Source of the DNA: Hysterangium stoloniferum
Taxonomy: Eukaryota > Basidiomycota > Agaricomycetes > Hysterangiales > Hysterangiaceae
Reading direction: 5' to 3'
Assembly (NCBI GenBank): GCA_015178975.1
Contig: WHVD01000012.1
Coordinates: 1-64,000, forward strand
DNA: 64,000 bases
Of this stretch, positions 33,071 through 45,403 are shown in pieces. The position numbers and the translations under genes are program-made. The notes beneath the pieces were generated by a model that was given only the letters and a program-made list of their open reading frames with translations, was not told the origin of the DNA and made no database searches. How positions within the stretch are numbered: position 1 is the first letter of the stretch; every line of letters starts with the position of its first letter.

Positions 33071-33690
33071 CCAGGAAGAATTGCAAGTGTCGTCGACCAC
33101 CACCATCCGTGAAACCTAACGGTGACAAATTTCGTTCCTGCTGCGCCTGCGTTGCAGCTTGAATCTCCGCGTTAGCCTTGATATGAGCGATGCTACTAAC
33201 TGCATGCACTTTAGATGGGGATGGTTGTGCAGAGGCCGCTGGCGGGGGATTTGACTCGTCGCATGCGGCACGTGAATCATTATCGAGTCTACTGGGGAGG
33301 ATTGCCAGCGGTTTTGATGAGACTTTATCGTTTGAAGATGATGGACCTGTGATTCCCTGCTTCTGGATCACGGAACGAGATGTAAATTTTGTGTCAAAGT
33401 CCATGCTATCATCCAAGAACACATTGGCATCTGGGTTGGGGTCTGTATGGCGTGGCAAGGCTCTATTCGCGCCGATAGGATCTTTTCATCATCGGCATCA
33501 CAATCGAAAGTATAAGTCGCACGCTTTTCCTCTGCAGGACTAAGTCGGCCCGTTTAGGTGAAGGGCCGTGACGCTTAGTACTTGCAGCCTTCTTCGGTAA
33601 CTGTGGAGATGGTTCTGATGGTGTTGGAACGACCACACCAATTTTTGATTGGGTTAACTTTACAGGCCCTTGCAGATTCTGGAGTTGGCC
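33030..33690 (-). pseudogene. degenerate gene fragment, disordered product
   Basis: The minus strand encodes, with two frame changes, KIGVVVPTPSEPSPQLPKKA, then EEKRATYTFDCDADDEKILS, then DPNPDANVFLDDSMDFDTKF and a Ser/Pro/Ala-rich tail with EIQAATQAQQERNLSPLGF. Pieces recur inverted at 49200-49480 and near 43190-43260. No catalytic domain is visible. Confidence 0.4.
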
Positions 33691-33779
33691 AAGAGGGGTG
33701 GGTGCGGGCGACGTGGATGCCCGAAAGTCCTCGGCCAGCTGTGAGAACGAGCGTGAAACGGGCGATTCGAACTATTCGC

Positions 33780-35045
33780 TTCTTCTAAAAGATGAGACGT
33801 GAATGTTTGGAAATTGTACAACGTCGTGGTTGGATTCTCCGGAGTATATGATGGTGTCGAGCTGCTGTTGCGTTTTTCATTGATCATTGTGAAGAGAGGT
33901 AGATGTCAACGTGATCGGTTTGGACGCGTTGTTTGGAGGTATTGGGGATGGCTGGAAAAGCGCTGCAGACAGTGGTTTGGCCTCTGATATCAGCTTTTTT
34001 TGAAGACAATGAAGATGACGACGGGGTAGAGGATGCTGCTGTTGAAGACCAGGCATCCGGGAACCGAAAGCGCTGAAGTCTACTCCCCATCTCACGTGTC
34101 GCTCCCTTTGATTGAGATGACTTTCACTTTGAAGAAAGATCGTACTAATTTGGGTATATTAGTTGGGTTGAACACATTCCCTTCGGTAGAAGATTTTAGG
34201 CCATGGTGGTTAGTGTCAAGTGAATGTCACGTGACACGCGTTTTTTTTTTTTTGATATATTTGTATCCCGCTTCAAGTAACAAGGACTAACTGCGGCCAG
34301 GGGCATGGTGTCCCCACTAAACTATGCTACGGAATTATGAAGTGCCGAGTGAGCTACGTGGGTATGAGGGATTTTGGTGGGAGGCAGTCTGGGTTGACAC
34401 GCGTTTTGACTGTACGTTTCTTCCGCGGAAATTTCGATGCAGAATGGTATATGGGTATACCTACAAGCAGCTTTCCCACGGTTACAACTCCACTCCATTC
34501 CTGGATGAAGACACTGATTTGCCACATATGGAAGGTAGTAGATGGCACTTGACGATGGAACATAGAAGATGGCAGCGTAAGCATGAAGTAATGGCAATTC
34601 GTTATCAGAAGGAAAGCTTTTAGCGCTCAAATAAGTACTCTCCTCTCATCAGGTTTTTGGCTTTTCTGATGCGCAAGTTGTTTTCATAACTGGCTAGAGT
34701 TACTTCAGCGCTTGCAAGCCGCTTCTTTCTCGATCTGCAAGAATCAAACTCATCATGTAACACGATCAATGCGGCGAACGGTCTCGTCGTCACTACTTTC
34801 CGAGGGGCCGTACGCAGTATTGGAGATTCTTTGATTGAGGACGTCGGAGATGCAAACTATACAGGAGATTTTATTTCGAGGGCACATTGTGAAAGAGAAA
34901 CCCCGTCCATTCTGCAGAGGGGCGTGAAGAACCCTCTGAAGGGAGAGTTGACGGCCTTGTTTCATCATAATGCAATAGGGTTGTGTGTCGAATACTCGTA
35001 TGAAAATGGCCACAAAAAAAAAGTGATTGGGCACGGTTCATATCT
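33780..35045 (+). repeat. second copy of the 28 kb and 30.7 kb blocks
   Basis: 33790-34020 matches 50520-50300 inverted (TTCTCCGGAGTATATGATGG versus its reverse). 34000-34260 repeats 28070-28330. 34790-34950 repeats 30655-30830 (GAGGGGCCGTACGCAGTATTGG), the C-terminal tail of the DUF6533-like gene. The order of blocks is preserved, but the gene body between them is missing, as expected from an internal deletion of a larger unit. Confidence 0.65.
34225..34236. promoter_or_regulatory. 12-bp palindrome with CACGTG core
   Basis: TGTCACGTGACA is a perfect palindrome. Related sites TGTCACGTGATA (about 28300) and its inverted partner (about 50065) occur at the same place in the duplicated blocks. 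CACGTG is the binding core of bHLH factors in fungi; function here is inferred from position only. Confidence 0.3.
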
Positions 35046-35504
35046 CGAATAATTATTCTATTGACTCAGGATATGTAGGGCGCAAGAGCATGAATATTTG
35101 TATTTAATTATTTATCAAACACCTGGTCACTTGAAAAAAGTGAAAGATCATACAAATAAACGAATCTGAGCCGATTCAAGCTTCAAAATAATACAGTAGA
35201 TGGCCCAGAGGATGTTTCATTCATAATTGTGTGTTATTATTTTAAGCTACGGTAGAGACAGCGTCTCACTAAGTGCTCGCAATCATGCTACTTATACTAC
35301 ACCGTGTTAAAAATCAAGACCCTAAAACATCTCAGTCTCGTATAAGAAGTATAACGGACTGAGGTAAAGTAAACTATTATCTACTGCTTATATATCTATG
35401 GTAGAACAATGAGATAGTTATAACAATAAGCAGCAGAACAAAGAAAAAGGTGCAACAAAGGGAAGTTGGTCAAGTGACGTGATTCCTTTAGACAAGTACG
35501 ATTT

Positions 35505-36955
35505 CGTTTCATTAATTTTGGCGATTATACTCACCTATTATCATCTAGGAAAGTGGCGGATGCCTCAGTGCGACAGCACTTATGCCTGACCTTGGGTGGC
35601 AACAAATCGGAAAGCCAGTCCCGCATGTCCAACAATCCACCGCAACGTTCGGCAAAGACACTTGGCGGACCTCTAGTTGCTCGGATGGAACTATTGCCTC
35701 CGGGTCCGCCTCCACCAAAATGTAACCGAGGGCGGGAAAAGAAGTAAGCGGATTAAGCAGCGGACCAGTAGTATTGGCAGAGCCCAGTCAGACTTCTTTC
35801 TTTTCCAGTTCTCCTTCTCCGTCTTCTTTCTTTGGATATTTCTACTTCTTTCTTTTCATCCATTTCTCTGGTTCATGAACTAGGGGGGTCACTCGGTTGG
35901 TTCTGGCTCGTATCTTTGAGAACGGGGTGGGTTGTTTTATCACCTTTCTCGATATTTTAACCCATTCATTATCGTTCAGCTGTGTCTGTTTTGTGACTAT
36001 TGTGTCTTCGGAGTTTACTAGGCCGAATACATGTTGCGCAAGCACTTGAGACATCATTGAGGTGCTGCGTGGTGGATAATTAAATGTACGACCATCTCTT
36101 AAACGTGGTAGTCTTTTCCAACGTTATCTTCCCTCTTTCTTCGTCTTTCAGCGGCTTGGTGCAACGGGGCATCCACGCAAGGCCTTCCTTGCAATTCCTG
36201 ACTGCTTAAGTACGTGGCAGTTTCATTTGCTTTGGTCTCGTCTAACGCATTTTTTTCAGTACCGTAACCGGGGCACGACTGCCTCAGCACCCACCCCCGG
36301 CAATTCGACATACTACTGAGCCAACTAAAGATTGGATGGTGGACCTTCGGTTCAAAATTAACACCCAGTGAGTTGTCTATTATCCTATATTGCGTAAGTT
36401 AGAGACTAACACCACTATACACCTATATATTTATTTGCAGCCGTCAACATCGGGTTACTAAGTCCGATTTCATTGGACTTTCCTGGATTCGACCCCGGCC
36501 TCCCGCGACAACTCTGTTAGCGGCCTACCTCGGACTGTATCAGCTGGTATGGGTAAAATCTGTCGAATGGCGGCCCTGCAACGATGTAACTTTAAGTTAC
36601 TCTCTCGCTCCAGTACAGTTATTTTTCGTACTGAGCTCATCCGTTCTTCAGCGGTCCCAACTAAAGGTTTAGTTGTCCATCGCCAGCACTCCACTCTGTG
36701 TCAGTCCCACAGTGTAGCATGGTTATCCGTCCTACCGAAAAACTATGGTAAGCTTCCGTTCATGATAGACCTTTGGGACTGCATTATGACATCTCGTTTA
36801 GATGACACATACGTAATCTTTACATCCAGCGATGTTCCTGAAGTTAACGAGTTGAACCAAGCCGCGTTTCAACCTTGTCCAAACCAAATATTTTCATTCA
36901 TCTTGTTGACTTTCTCTGATTGCATCATTTTTGGTCTGTTTCTTCCGGCTTGGCA
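35505..36955 (+). other. possible exons of an unassigned gene
   Basis: The intron end at about 35550 matches the intron near 24540. The following exon (to about 35745) encodes NNPPQRSAKTLGGPLVARME and PPGPPPPKCNRGREKK, then a GTAAGC donor. A second intron (GTGAGTTGTC..TTTGCAG, about 36370-36440) precedes an open stretch at 36460-36957 with no known motif. A T-rich pyrimidine tract lies at 35790-35870. Coding status is uncertain. Confidence 0.35.
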
Positions 36956-39900
36956 CTAGCGAAGAAGCGAATATCGGCAGAGTCATAGTAGTGATGGCGA
37001 GTGTCGTCGACCTCATGGCGTTTTGCGAGGTCGAGATAGCTAAAATGGTTCCTATGCTCTACACTGCCATGGTCGGGTCGCAACTTCCTAGGGACTGCTA
37101 TGCTGTCGCCTCGATATTCATATCACACCTTGGCGAATACCTCTGTAGCCCGTTTGCTGCTATTCTCACCACTCCACTATGTTTTACTACTACTGGACCT
37201 TTCTCCTTCATTATTAGGGCGGTGCATGATGGAGGGGGCCTGTCACATGAGGACCTCAATGTGATTAAAAACTGTTTCAAATTCTGGATGAGGTTGTAAG
37301 TTTTACCGTTGCTGGTTTTGGAGAATGGCCAAATGAGAATATGCAAATACGATCGAAACCAACCTGGACATGAAACTGATTTTCCTGCAAATATCGATTT
37401 TCTCCTGTTCACACAGGAGCCTTGGCTCCGCAGCATTTATGGAACTCTATTGGATATAGCGCTTTACGTTTTACAGACTAAGATAAATTCATTTGCATTA
37501 CTTGCAGAAAACATTGATCGAATTAATGTCAATGTTTCCATCGGGGTTGAAATGCTGCAGTGAGTCCACAGTTACACCATCGCGGACCTGTCGTCTCAAA
37601 ATTATTCGGATATCAGAATATTAATTCGGAACCCGAAATCAAAATCTTTAGTGTTTGTTGGCGCCTAGATGCTAATGAGGGGCTCATCGTCGTTAATTTC
37701 ACAATCTCCAGAACCCGAAATTGCGCGCACGGCAGTGCGGACGGATAGCCCAATCTGCGCCCTTCACGACTTCCTGGTCTTTTTTGAGACGGTTGTACAT
37801 ATCCCCGGGGAGATGTTGGCCACGAGCTTGAATCATTTGATGGACGAAGTGCATTCACTCCTGTCTGCTTGGGACTCCGTTTGTAGGGGTGTCACCAAGT
37901 TCCAACACAAACTACTTATCCCTTTTGAAGAAGCACGGACGGGCGTGTGACTAAACTGGTCCATATACCTAGCGTATTTACTCATTACCTGAATGATGTT
38001 CGACCTATCGTAAGATTCTTCGAAGAATATCCGCAGGATGGTTTTCTCAGCCCTGGAAGTGTTCCAACGATGGTTTAAGGTTGTTATCCCTATGGCTTGG
38101 AACTTTGCCATCTTACACCTGTTCTTGGACAGGCCCCTTTACATCATTGAGCATTCCGTCGGGGGATAAACTCGTGAAATTCATTAAGGATCATACATCG
38201 ATGGATCATTTAAGGGTAAATCCATACTCATAAGGTCTGCATAGAGAACTGTGCTAGGATGCGGAGAAGGTGGAGGTAGAAGTGTCGGATAAATCCGAAA
38301 ATCCTGATCAGGTCTGTCCGCTAGGTCCCCGGCTGCTCAAGTCTTGAGCTGGCGTCCAGTCGACTTGTCGATCCTGGTGTACCCAGTTGTCAGGCTCGTG
38401 GTTCTCTGTTTATAATCCCGCGCAGACTACAAGGTCACACAGCCAGATCCAGGGCAAGTGTTATCGCGCATCGCCTTCGATAAGGTATATTGACTAACCG
38501 AGGCTAGGCCCAAAGCCTAAGCCTCCTTGCCAAACACTGCACCATGACGGCCGAACAAGACAATATCGTCCCGCCACAGTCACAGCACTTGCTCATAGTT
38601 GACAACGAAGCAGAAGCTTTTTCGTTTAAGCAGCGTGTCTTGTCGAAACCCGCGTAAAGTCCAGAGAAGGAGATAAGGAAAAAAATGAACAGGCATACCA
38701 TTTCCGTTGAATATCTAGAGGAAGTATCACAGTTGCCGCAGTCGCCCATGGATGTCGACGACCGGAAGCTCTCTCGCTCGTCACTTCAACATTCCAAGAG
38801 CGCCGACCGAGTCATACCCAAAAACTCATGAAATACGTTGGTTTTCCTAATCTTCCTAGAATTTACACAGGAACAGCATCAGGAAATGTTTCCAGTCACT
38901 ACCATAGCGGCAGACATCCACGAAAAGCCCAGAGAAGGAGAAAAAGGAAGCAGAAAGGGAAAAGGATCACTGTTGCCGCAACTGCCCATGAATGTTGACC
39001 ACACGTTCTCTCGCTCGCCACTTCCACTCAACGGGATCATAAGCCTCCGAAACAGGATCTTGCATCCTGTCCTCAAACGCCAAAGAAATCAGCCCCGTCA
39101 ACATTCGAGGCGTTGTTCACGCCGCCACCACGTATACGGTTGCAACCGATCCAGCCCGCTGTAATGTCCCTCGATGTACAAGCTCGATCAGTTACCTCGA
39201 AAGCAACACTGGGTAAGCGATTGCTCGACGAGATTCGTGGAAATAGACATCGGAGCGGATCGGGACGAAGCTACTGTACGGCACCAAGATCTCCATGTTG
39301 GTTGGGAAGTGCTTTTTCAGCACACGACGTGTGGAGGAGCACCAAAGGGGGGTTGTAAGGCTGATAGAGACAGGCGAGGGGAAAAAGACAAGGAATAGGC
39401 TGCTGCTTGAAAAACAGCCAACAGTGGGACAATTGAGCACAAGTGATAAAGCGGGGGTGGATCTCTTGAGGCATGTTCGTTCTGGTAAACGCCATCCATT
39501 GCATGCTAAAATCATTTTAAAGGAGGCCATCTTACCCGCGTAAAATCCGATATCCGGGGAAATGGCTTCTCATAAATACGTATACGGCCTTTATATCAGG
39601 CCTTGGCACTAGCGAAGAAGCGAATATCGGCAGGGTCATAGTAGTGCTGGCGTATGTAATCGATCTCATGGTGTTTATTGAGGATCCGCCAGCTAAAATG
39701 GTTCCCCGCAACTTCCTGGTGACTGCTATGCTGTCGCCTCGATATTCCTATCACACCTTGGCGGATACCTCTAAGCACCCTTAGAAAATCGACCGTTCCG
39801 TTGGGGAATAAACTCTTTAAATTCAAAAAGGATTATAAGGCTCTATCACTTGAGGGTCAATCCATACTCATAATGTTTGCATGGGGAGCCGTGCTAGTAT

Positions 39901-40440
39901 GGGGATAAATTGGAGGCACGGTTTGGTAAAAGTATCGGAAGAAACTGAATATAATTCTCAGCCGTGTCGGCCTGAATAGGTACCAGCTTTCCCGATCCCT
40001 GCTGCCTAAGTCCTGAGCCAGTCGACTGATCGTGTCTGAGGCATCCAGGCATCAGGCTGACGGCTTTGCATAGAATTCCACAGAAAGGGTAACACAGCCT
40101 GCCACCAGGGTCACGCAGCATGGGCAAGTCTTCTTGCGCGTCGCCTTCGATAAGGTATGTTGACGAGTTTGAGGCCATGCCCAAACTCTAAGACTTGCCA
40201 AACACTGCACTATGACGGCCTAACAAGAAAATTCCCAACAGTCCCGTCGCAGTTACAGCACCTGCTCATAGTTGTCAAAGTCCCAGAAGCTCGTTCGTTT
40301 ACCCACTGTGTCTTGTCGAGACCCACGCAAGGTCGAGAGAAGGAGACTAAGAAAGAGATGCAACAAATGCAACAAGACAAGAGGGTACGTGCATGCACGC
40401 GATAAATACTTAATAGCCCTCCAAGATTGAGGCGAAGTTG
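36955..40440 (+). repeat. segmental repeat R, copy b (most complete)
   Basis: 36955-37649 recurs at 53655-54193; 37670-37870 recurs at 62905-63090; 37955-39120 recurs at 26736-27905; 38143-40440 recurs at 59844-62090. Within the copy, 39795-40400 is a diverged duplicate of 38150-38680, so the unit itself arose by tandem duplication. Open frames on the plus strand (36931-37299, 37309-37563, 37669-37950) and minus strand (39596-39826, 39894-40184) are partly conserved between copies, but I cannot say which are genes. Confidence 0.8.
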
Positions 40441-40449
40441 GTAAATGGG

Positions 40450-41460
40450 CTCTGTATTCGATTTGGAATGAGTAGGTGTTATGTATTTCACAGAGATAAA
40501 AGATATTCGCGGAAACAAACTTAGAGGAAATGAAGTAGTATCAGTTAAAAGGAGCAAAGGAGCGGCAATCCCAAACCTTATTTGTAATTAGGATCTGTAA
40601 ATTCCAGATGAAAATTACGTTGAGAAATCAAGATCAAAATTTTATCAACTGAAGTCACGTTAATTTAGCACTGACGCAAATCGAAGAACACCTGCGATTG
40701 ATATGGTCATATAAGAACAGTAGACTCAAACGCCGAGATAAAATACCTTGCTGCATAAGTATTTACGTTATAGATTGTTTCCGCAATTTTTTAATACCTC
40801 TTTGCAGCCTAATCGCGTCGATGGTATGGAACAATGTGGTGAATAATATGAGCCCATCCAACGTGATTGTAAGAGCGGCTGCTGCTGAGTCTATAACGAT
40901 CATGTGAACTCGAGGTCTTCAGGCATATGCGATCGACTTCTGTACTCCTGTTTAATGATGTGAATATACAGTCAGGTGATTCTAGCCAAGTGAAACAAAC
41001 AGTTTGACAGTGTTCCCAGAAATACAATCTTCACGGACTATGATAAGCTATCACACTGATCACAAACTATCAACTGCGGTAAGTCAAGGGACATTTTCAG
41101 GCCAATCCCATCACGCACCTCTAACGGTGGATTTGTTAAATCAATGGCGCCAACACAAATAAACTCAAGTAGCAACGAATATCGGGCGATGATGTAGAGC
41201 ACAGATGCTAGTCTGATCCTACTCTTCCATAGGAACTTGATTTCCACTGGAAGAGTCAAGAATGTATCATAACTAAGCAAACTGAGATGCCCGTCTATAT
41301 AGTGTGGTAAACAACTGCGACTTTGTGTAGACAGACCTAGTGCTGCGAAATAGGTGTAAGTCACGAGCTTACTGGAAACCTACGTCAGTGTTGTGTGTGA
41401 TGAAATGGCATTAGGTAGCTACTTTACAGTTGCTGCTTGAATATCTGCCACGGATGTCAT
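40450..41460 (-). pseudogene. DUF6533-like membrane-protein gene, copy 2
   Basis: ATG at 41460 (MTSVADIQAATVK) corresponds to that of copy 1. GHLSLLSYDTFLTLPVEIKF and LASVLYIIARYSLLLEF (about 41280-41160) carry the same conserved N-terminal pattern with conservative changes. The later segment near 40890-40740 matches the TITFDGLILFTT block of copy 1 but has stops. The C-terminal tail is absent. The frame is open through 41364-41038. Confidence 0.55.
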
Positions 41461-41559
41461 ATGAGATTTTGGAAAGTGCCAGTGTTGCGTCACTCTTAGC
41501 TGCTCAAGAAATTAACAGCATTCTCGGTGTATTATAGAGTAATATCGCAGGCACTCAAT

Positions 41560-41860
41560 GAGAAGCAACTCTAGCGAGCCTGTGGTTCTAGAACACAATA
41601 ACTTAGGCAATTATGAAGTGGCTGGCAGCTACCAGATAAGCCAGAAAATTGATGAGAGCACTTATTTGAGTGCCAATAATTTCCTTCATATAGAAAATTC
41701 CCATCACTTCATGATTTCATAGTACCTTGCCATCTGCCATCTGGCATTGGCTGCCTTCCATCTGTGGCAAATCAGTATAATCGTACACCTCAATTAATTG
41801 ATATCCTGATACCACGTGCATTTGCTGGGATATATTAATGAAGTAAAATTATAATTGTGG
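41560..41860 (-). repeat. inverted fragment of the 28.5-28.8 kb block
   Basis: Shares GAGAAGCAACTCTA and the TGCCATCTGCCATCTGGC / GCAAATCAGTATAATC words with the inverted complement of 28500-28760. It lies directly upstream of the DUF6533-like copy 2, the same relative place as in copy 1. Confidence 0.5.
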
Positions 41861-43180
41861 CAAAGCCACCTTGTATTATGTATGTACCTGTACACCACTC
41901 TGCATCAGGCTACTCCCATGGAGAGAACCGCCAGATGTTTATCGTTCATAAACGTCATTAGAAGAGGCGATCCGGAGAGGCGTTGCACCCGGCTTTCCGG
42001 CCATCTCTTTTTCGTCTTCTTGGTGTTCCTCGTGACTGTTCTCTTCTACTCCCTCACCATCAGCAGTCGTGGGAAGAACAATTAACATTTTGCCACCTTT
42101 TTTTCGCCACTCTTATAATCTTCTCTAAAACCGAATTATTTATGTTCGGAACTTACATCTCAAGATGACTGAAAACACTCGGTCAGTGTTATGTAGGCAA
42201 CAAACGATGTAAGATGCTTAGTTTCGCTGCCGTTGCTCCTTCAATAACTGCTCTTTAAAGCATTCAAACCCAAACCCAAAAGCAATGTTGCATGCCCGCT
42301 AGACACACTCCTGAAAGGTAGTGGCCGCGAAGAAGCCCGCAAGGCCCATGTCGAAGGAAAACGCGATACAAAGGTGTGGGCGGCTGAGGCGTCAGGCTCG
42401 GATGAGTTGGATATTTCGAATCTGCGGAGAGGAAGCGTGGAGATGATAGAATGCGTCCTCGGAGAAGCTTCTCGAGCACGCCTGGAGATAAGAGCGAGGA
42501 GCCGTTAATGGGTGACGAAGCCAGGGAGGTGCTGTTGGTAAAGGAGGATACTGAGGCTGTTGGGATGATCTTGGAGGAAGGATAGGAGGAAGGAGGATGT
42601 CGTTGAGGTGGAGATGGAGAATGGCTCTACGTTTTGAAGTACGGTTGAGAACGAGATGGTATGTTGTCTTCTTTTTGTTGCCTTGATGTTGGGATGTGAT
42701 GATCGTTTTGGTAACAGGTTGATAACCATCTGATTGCATTCCTCCAATGAAATTCATCATGGAAGAAATCCGTTTTTTCTGCTGTTGAATAGGTTCTTAG
42801 ACGAAAGGGTGTTATGGATCTGTGGGTGATCTCAAAATATGTTTATAAAGCTCGAGATAGATTATCAGAAAGCATTTGGTCTAATTGGCTCTGGAGTTGT
42901 CTTGAGCATCCTACAATCAATTCGGCTCTTGAAATGGCTCTGCATGTAAGGTATACAACTTACCTATGTCATAACATGCGAACGCTGACATCTTTGACAA
43001 CTTTATATGCCTCGGAGTCCAGTATCAACTATCCTCCGAATCCCCTTATACGAGGCTGGATCTTGGACGGTTCCATTGTCTGTCACGTTGCCTTTTTGGC
43101 TTGTCTAATGACGACTCGAATTTCGTCAGTGTTTCGTCATTCCTCTTCAACACTCTCCTTAGTGTCGATGACACTGTCAA
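41861..43180. other. unassigned, possible minus-strand coding
   Basis: Minus-strand open stretches at 42760-42264 give Ser/Pro/Leu-rich products in three overlapping frames, and none has a recognisable domain. A plus-strand frame at 42814-43194 is also open. This segment lies between the two duplicated arms and has no copy elsewhere in the window. Confidence 0.3.
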
Positions 43181-43249
43181 TTTTTCCTGGCTAGAGTCAC
43201 CGACTATAAATTTAAGATACTGGTAGACTGATGCATGGCAAGGTGTCAC

Positions 43250-43830
43250 ATACCAAGCCCGATTTCGTTCGGCGGTGGCTTCATAAAATTACTCTACGCT
43301 GATCTTTTGCTGGTCAAGGATGGAAAGCTCTTGCTCAAAATGCCACTGCAATCACCCCGAACTCCCATCGGAAATCTTGGTAAGCTTGTCGTTCCTCCTT
43401 AAATGCTTCTCTAAATCATTGGCGAGCTGTGCGTTCCTCTTTGAATGCTGCTCTAAATTATTTGCAAGCTTACTCCTCCCTGAGTGCTCCTCTACATTCT
43501 TTGCAACATCGGTGTTCTTCCCTCAATGCTTCCTCAATTATTGGGAAAGCTTGATACTTCTTTCTTAATGCCTCTAATATATCTTGGCAAGCTCGACGTT
43601 TCTTTTTGAATGGCCCTTTAAATTCTTGGCAAGGCCGTCCTTCCTGTTTGAATGCTCCTCTAGATTCTTGGCAGGTCCACCGCTCTTTTCTGAATACTTC
43701 TTTAAATCCTTGGCAAGCCTACACCAGCCGCTCCTCTCTGAATGCTCCTTTAAATTCTTGGCAAGCTCATAGCTCCTCTCTGAACGTTCCTTTACTTTTT
43801 TTGGAAAACTCGTTACCAGTAAGTCGTCAA
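43250..43830 (-). pseudogene. inverted copy of the 14-residue-repeat gene
   Basis: On the minus strand the frame reads the same repeats as 32441-33070 (ELAKNLKEHSERSGWCRLAK, PAKNLEEHSNRKDGLAKNLK) with conservative replacements. Four stops fall between repeats 5 and 8 and near the end. The plus-strand ORFs here (43320-43899) are shadows. Sequence flanking the repeats also matches (GGTGTCACATACC near 43248). Confidence 0.55.
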
Positions 43831-43879
43831 TACATGTATTCTATTACAAATTCTGACATTTCAAACTCTATGGTATTCT

Positions 43880-45400
43880 ATGTGGCATCTAGGATGTGAC
43901 TGCATAACGGCAGTGGCCTCGCCGAAGCAGTTGCGGTTGCGGTTGCAGGTGTAGATGTGGTATGGATGTTGTTGAGATCAATGAAGATCATGAGGGGTTC
44001 CACATATGACGGTTGTTGAAGTATAAATGGGGAAATGTGGGCCCATAAGAGGTGGGTATATGCGTTCTGGGAGACACCAAACGTGGATATTTTTGTTGGG
44101 GTAAATGCTATTACATAGTGAGTTTTCATTCTCATTTTGATTTTGGTCTTCTAATTAATGGCATAGTCTAGCATCGTCTCATCACTCGGTGTGCTCAGCA
44201 TATTTACATTCCCATCGCCTAACAGCATAATCCCACCCTCCCAACAACCTGTGACTGCTCAGAACGTGTTTACTGGCATATGGTGGTGGAGGGTGACAAT
44301 GGTGGATGGTGGAAGTGATGGATGCCGGTGAAGGTGGCAGTGGTCAATGATGACAGCGATAATGGTGATGGGTGGTGATATATTAGTGATTGGTGGTGGA
44401 ATAAGAGCATGGTAGCAATGCTCAGTGAATGCAATGTATTAGTGGAAAGTATTCAGTGTGATTAGTATTTTAATGAATTGGTTTGAAGAGTAATATGAAC
44501 TGAAATCAAGTGCAAAAATACGCAAAAAGTGACATCTGTCCTGCTTAGAGTCAATGCCTTCAATGCATCATCCAACAACCACTCAACAGCTTTAATCAAT
44601 GTTTGAACTGTGAAAAAGTGACCTTGGTTGAAATGCTTAGAGTGCTTCATTAAGTGCACTGACTTCCTACAGCGTGGAACATCGTTGGACTTCATGAAAC
44701 ACGTTGAAACTACTGTCGCTTGACGAACCCCAGTAGTAGCGGCGCTGTCACCAAATATATTTGCGGATTGCAAGAATGCATAGCATCAATTTAGCCTAGT
44801 ATTACTGCAGTGATCAATCGACTGGCATTGTCGGTTAAAGAATTGCTATTGAAATCACATAACCTTCAGTCATTTCCTCCGGTGGTGTGCTGTGAACATT
44901 ATCCCGGCAGAGCTCAACCTCAAGAACCTCGAATTTTTACGTGGAGATGTCAATATTCATAGAGATGTGAATGCTCCCGCCTACGGAAGGAGTCTAGTCA
45001 TCCATTCTGAGTGTACAGATCATATGCAGTGAATATCTTTCGAAGCCGAAGTTTCCTTTCAGTCTGATGCAACTATTATATTGGCCCTCTATAATTACTG
45101 TGATGCGAATGGGATGCAATTGTACTACATTTCATGACTGATCTACACCCTCTGGTTAACCTACTGTATGCTTCTTAAATCTGGCTAGGTTCAGATTGAT
45201 TTATGTGTATGATTCCACACAATTTTGAGTGAGCAGGTGCTTTATAAATAAATAAATACAAATATTCTTGCGGCTCTACTAATATCCTGAATACATCTAT
45301 AGAAAAATGAGTTGAGATGTGAACTGTATCCAACGATTTCTGGAAGGCATAAATATTTTTGATTGCATGGTCACTGATAATATTCAGCAGATAACCCCTT
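43880..45400 (-). repeat. right arm partner of 30.84-32.44 kb
   Basis: Collinear inverted match including the GGT/GTGG-rich tract (44280-44400, partner of the CCA tract at 31.9 kb) and CCTCATGATCTTCATTGATC. A minus-strand frame at 44773-44462 (ECHLMKHSKHF-like region) is open here but closed in the partner, so coding is doubtful. Confidence 0.6.
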
Positions 45401-45403
45401 ACT

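Noticed and set aside
43320..43899. Plus-strand Ser/Leu-rich ORFs with Cys
   Set aside because: They are antisense to the 14-residue repeat; the minus frame matches the other copy as protein.
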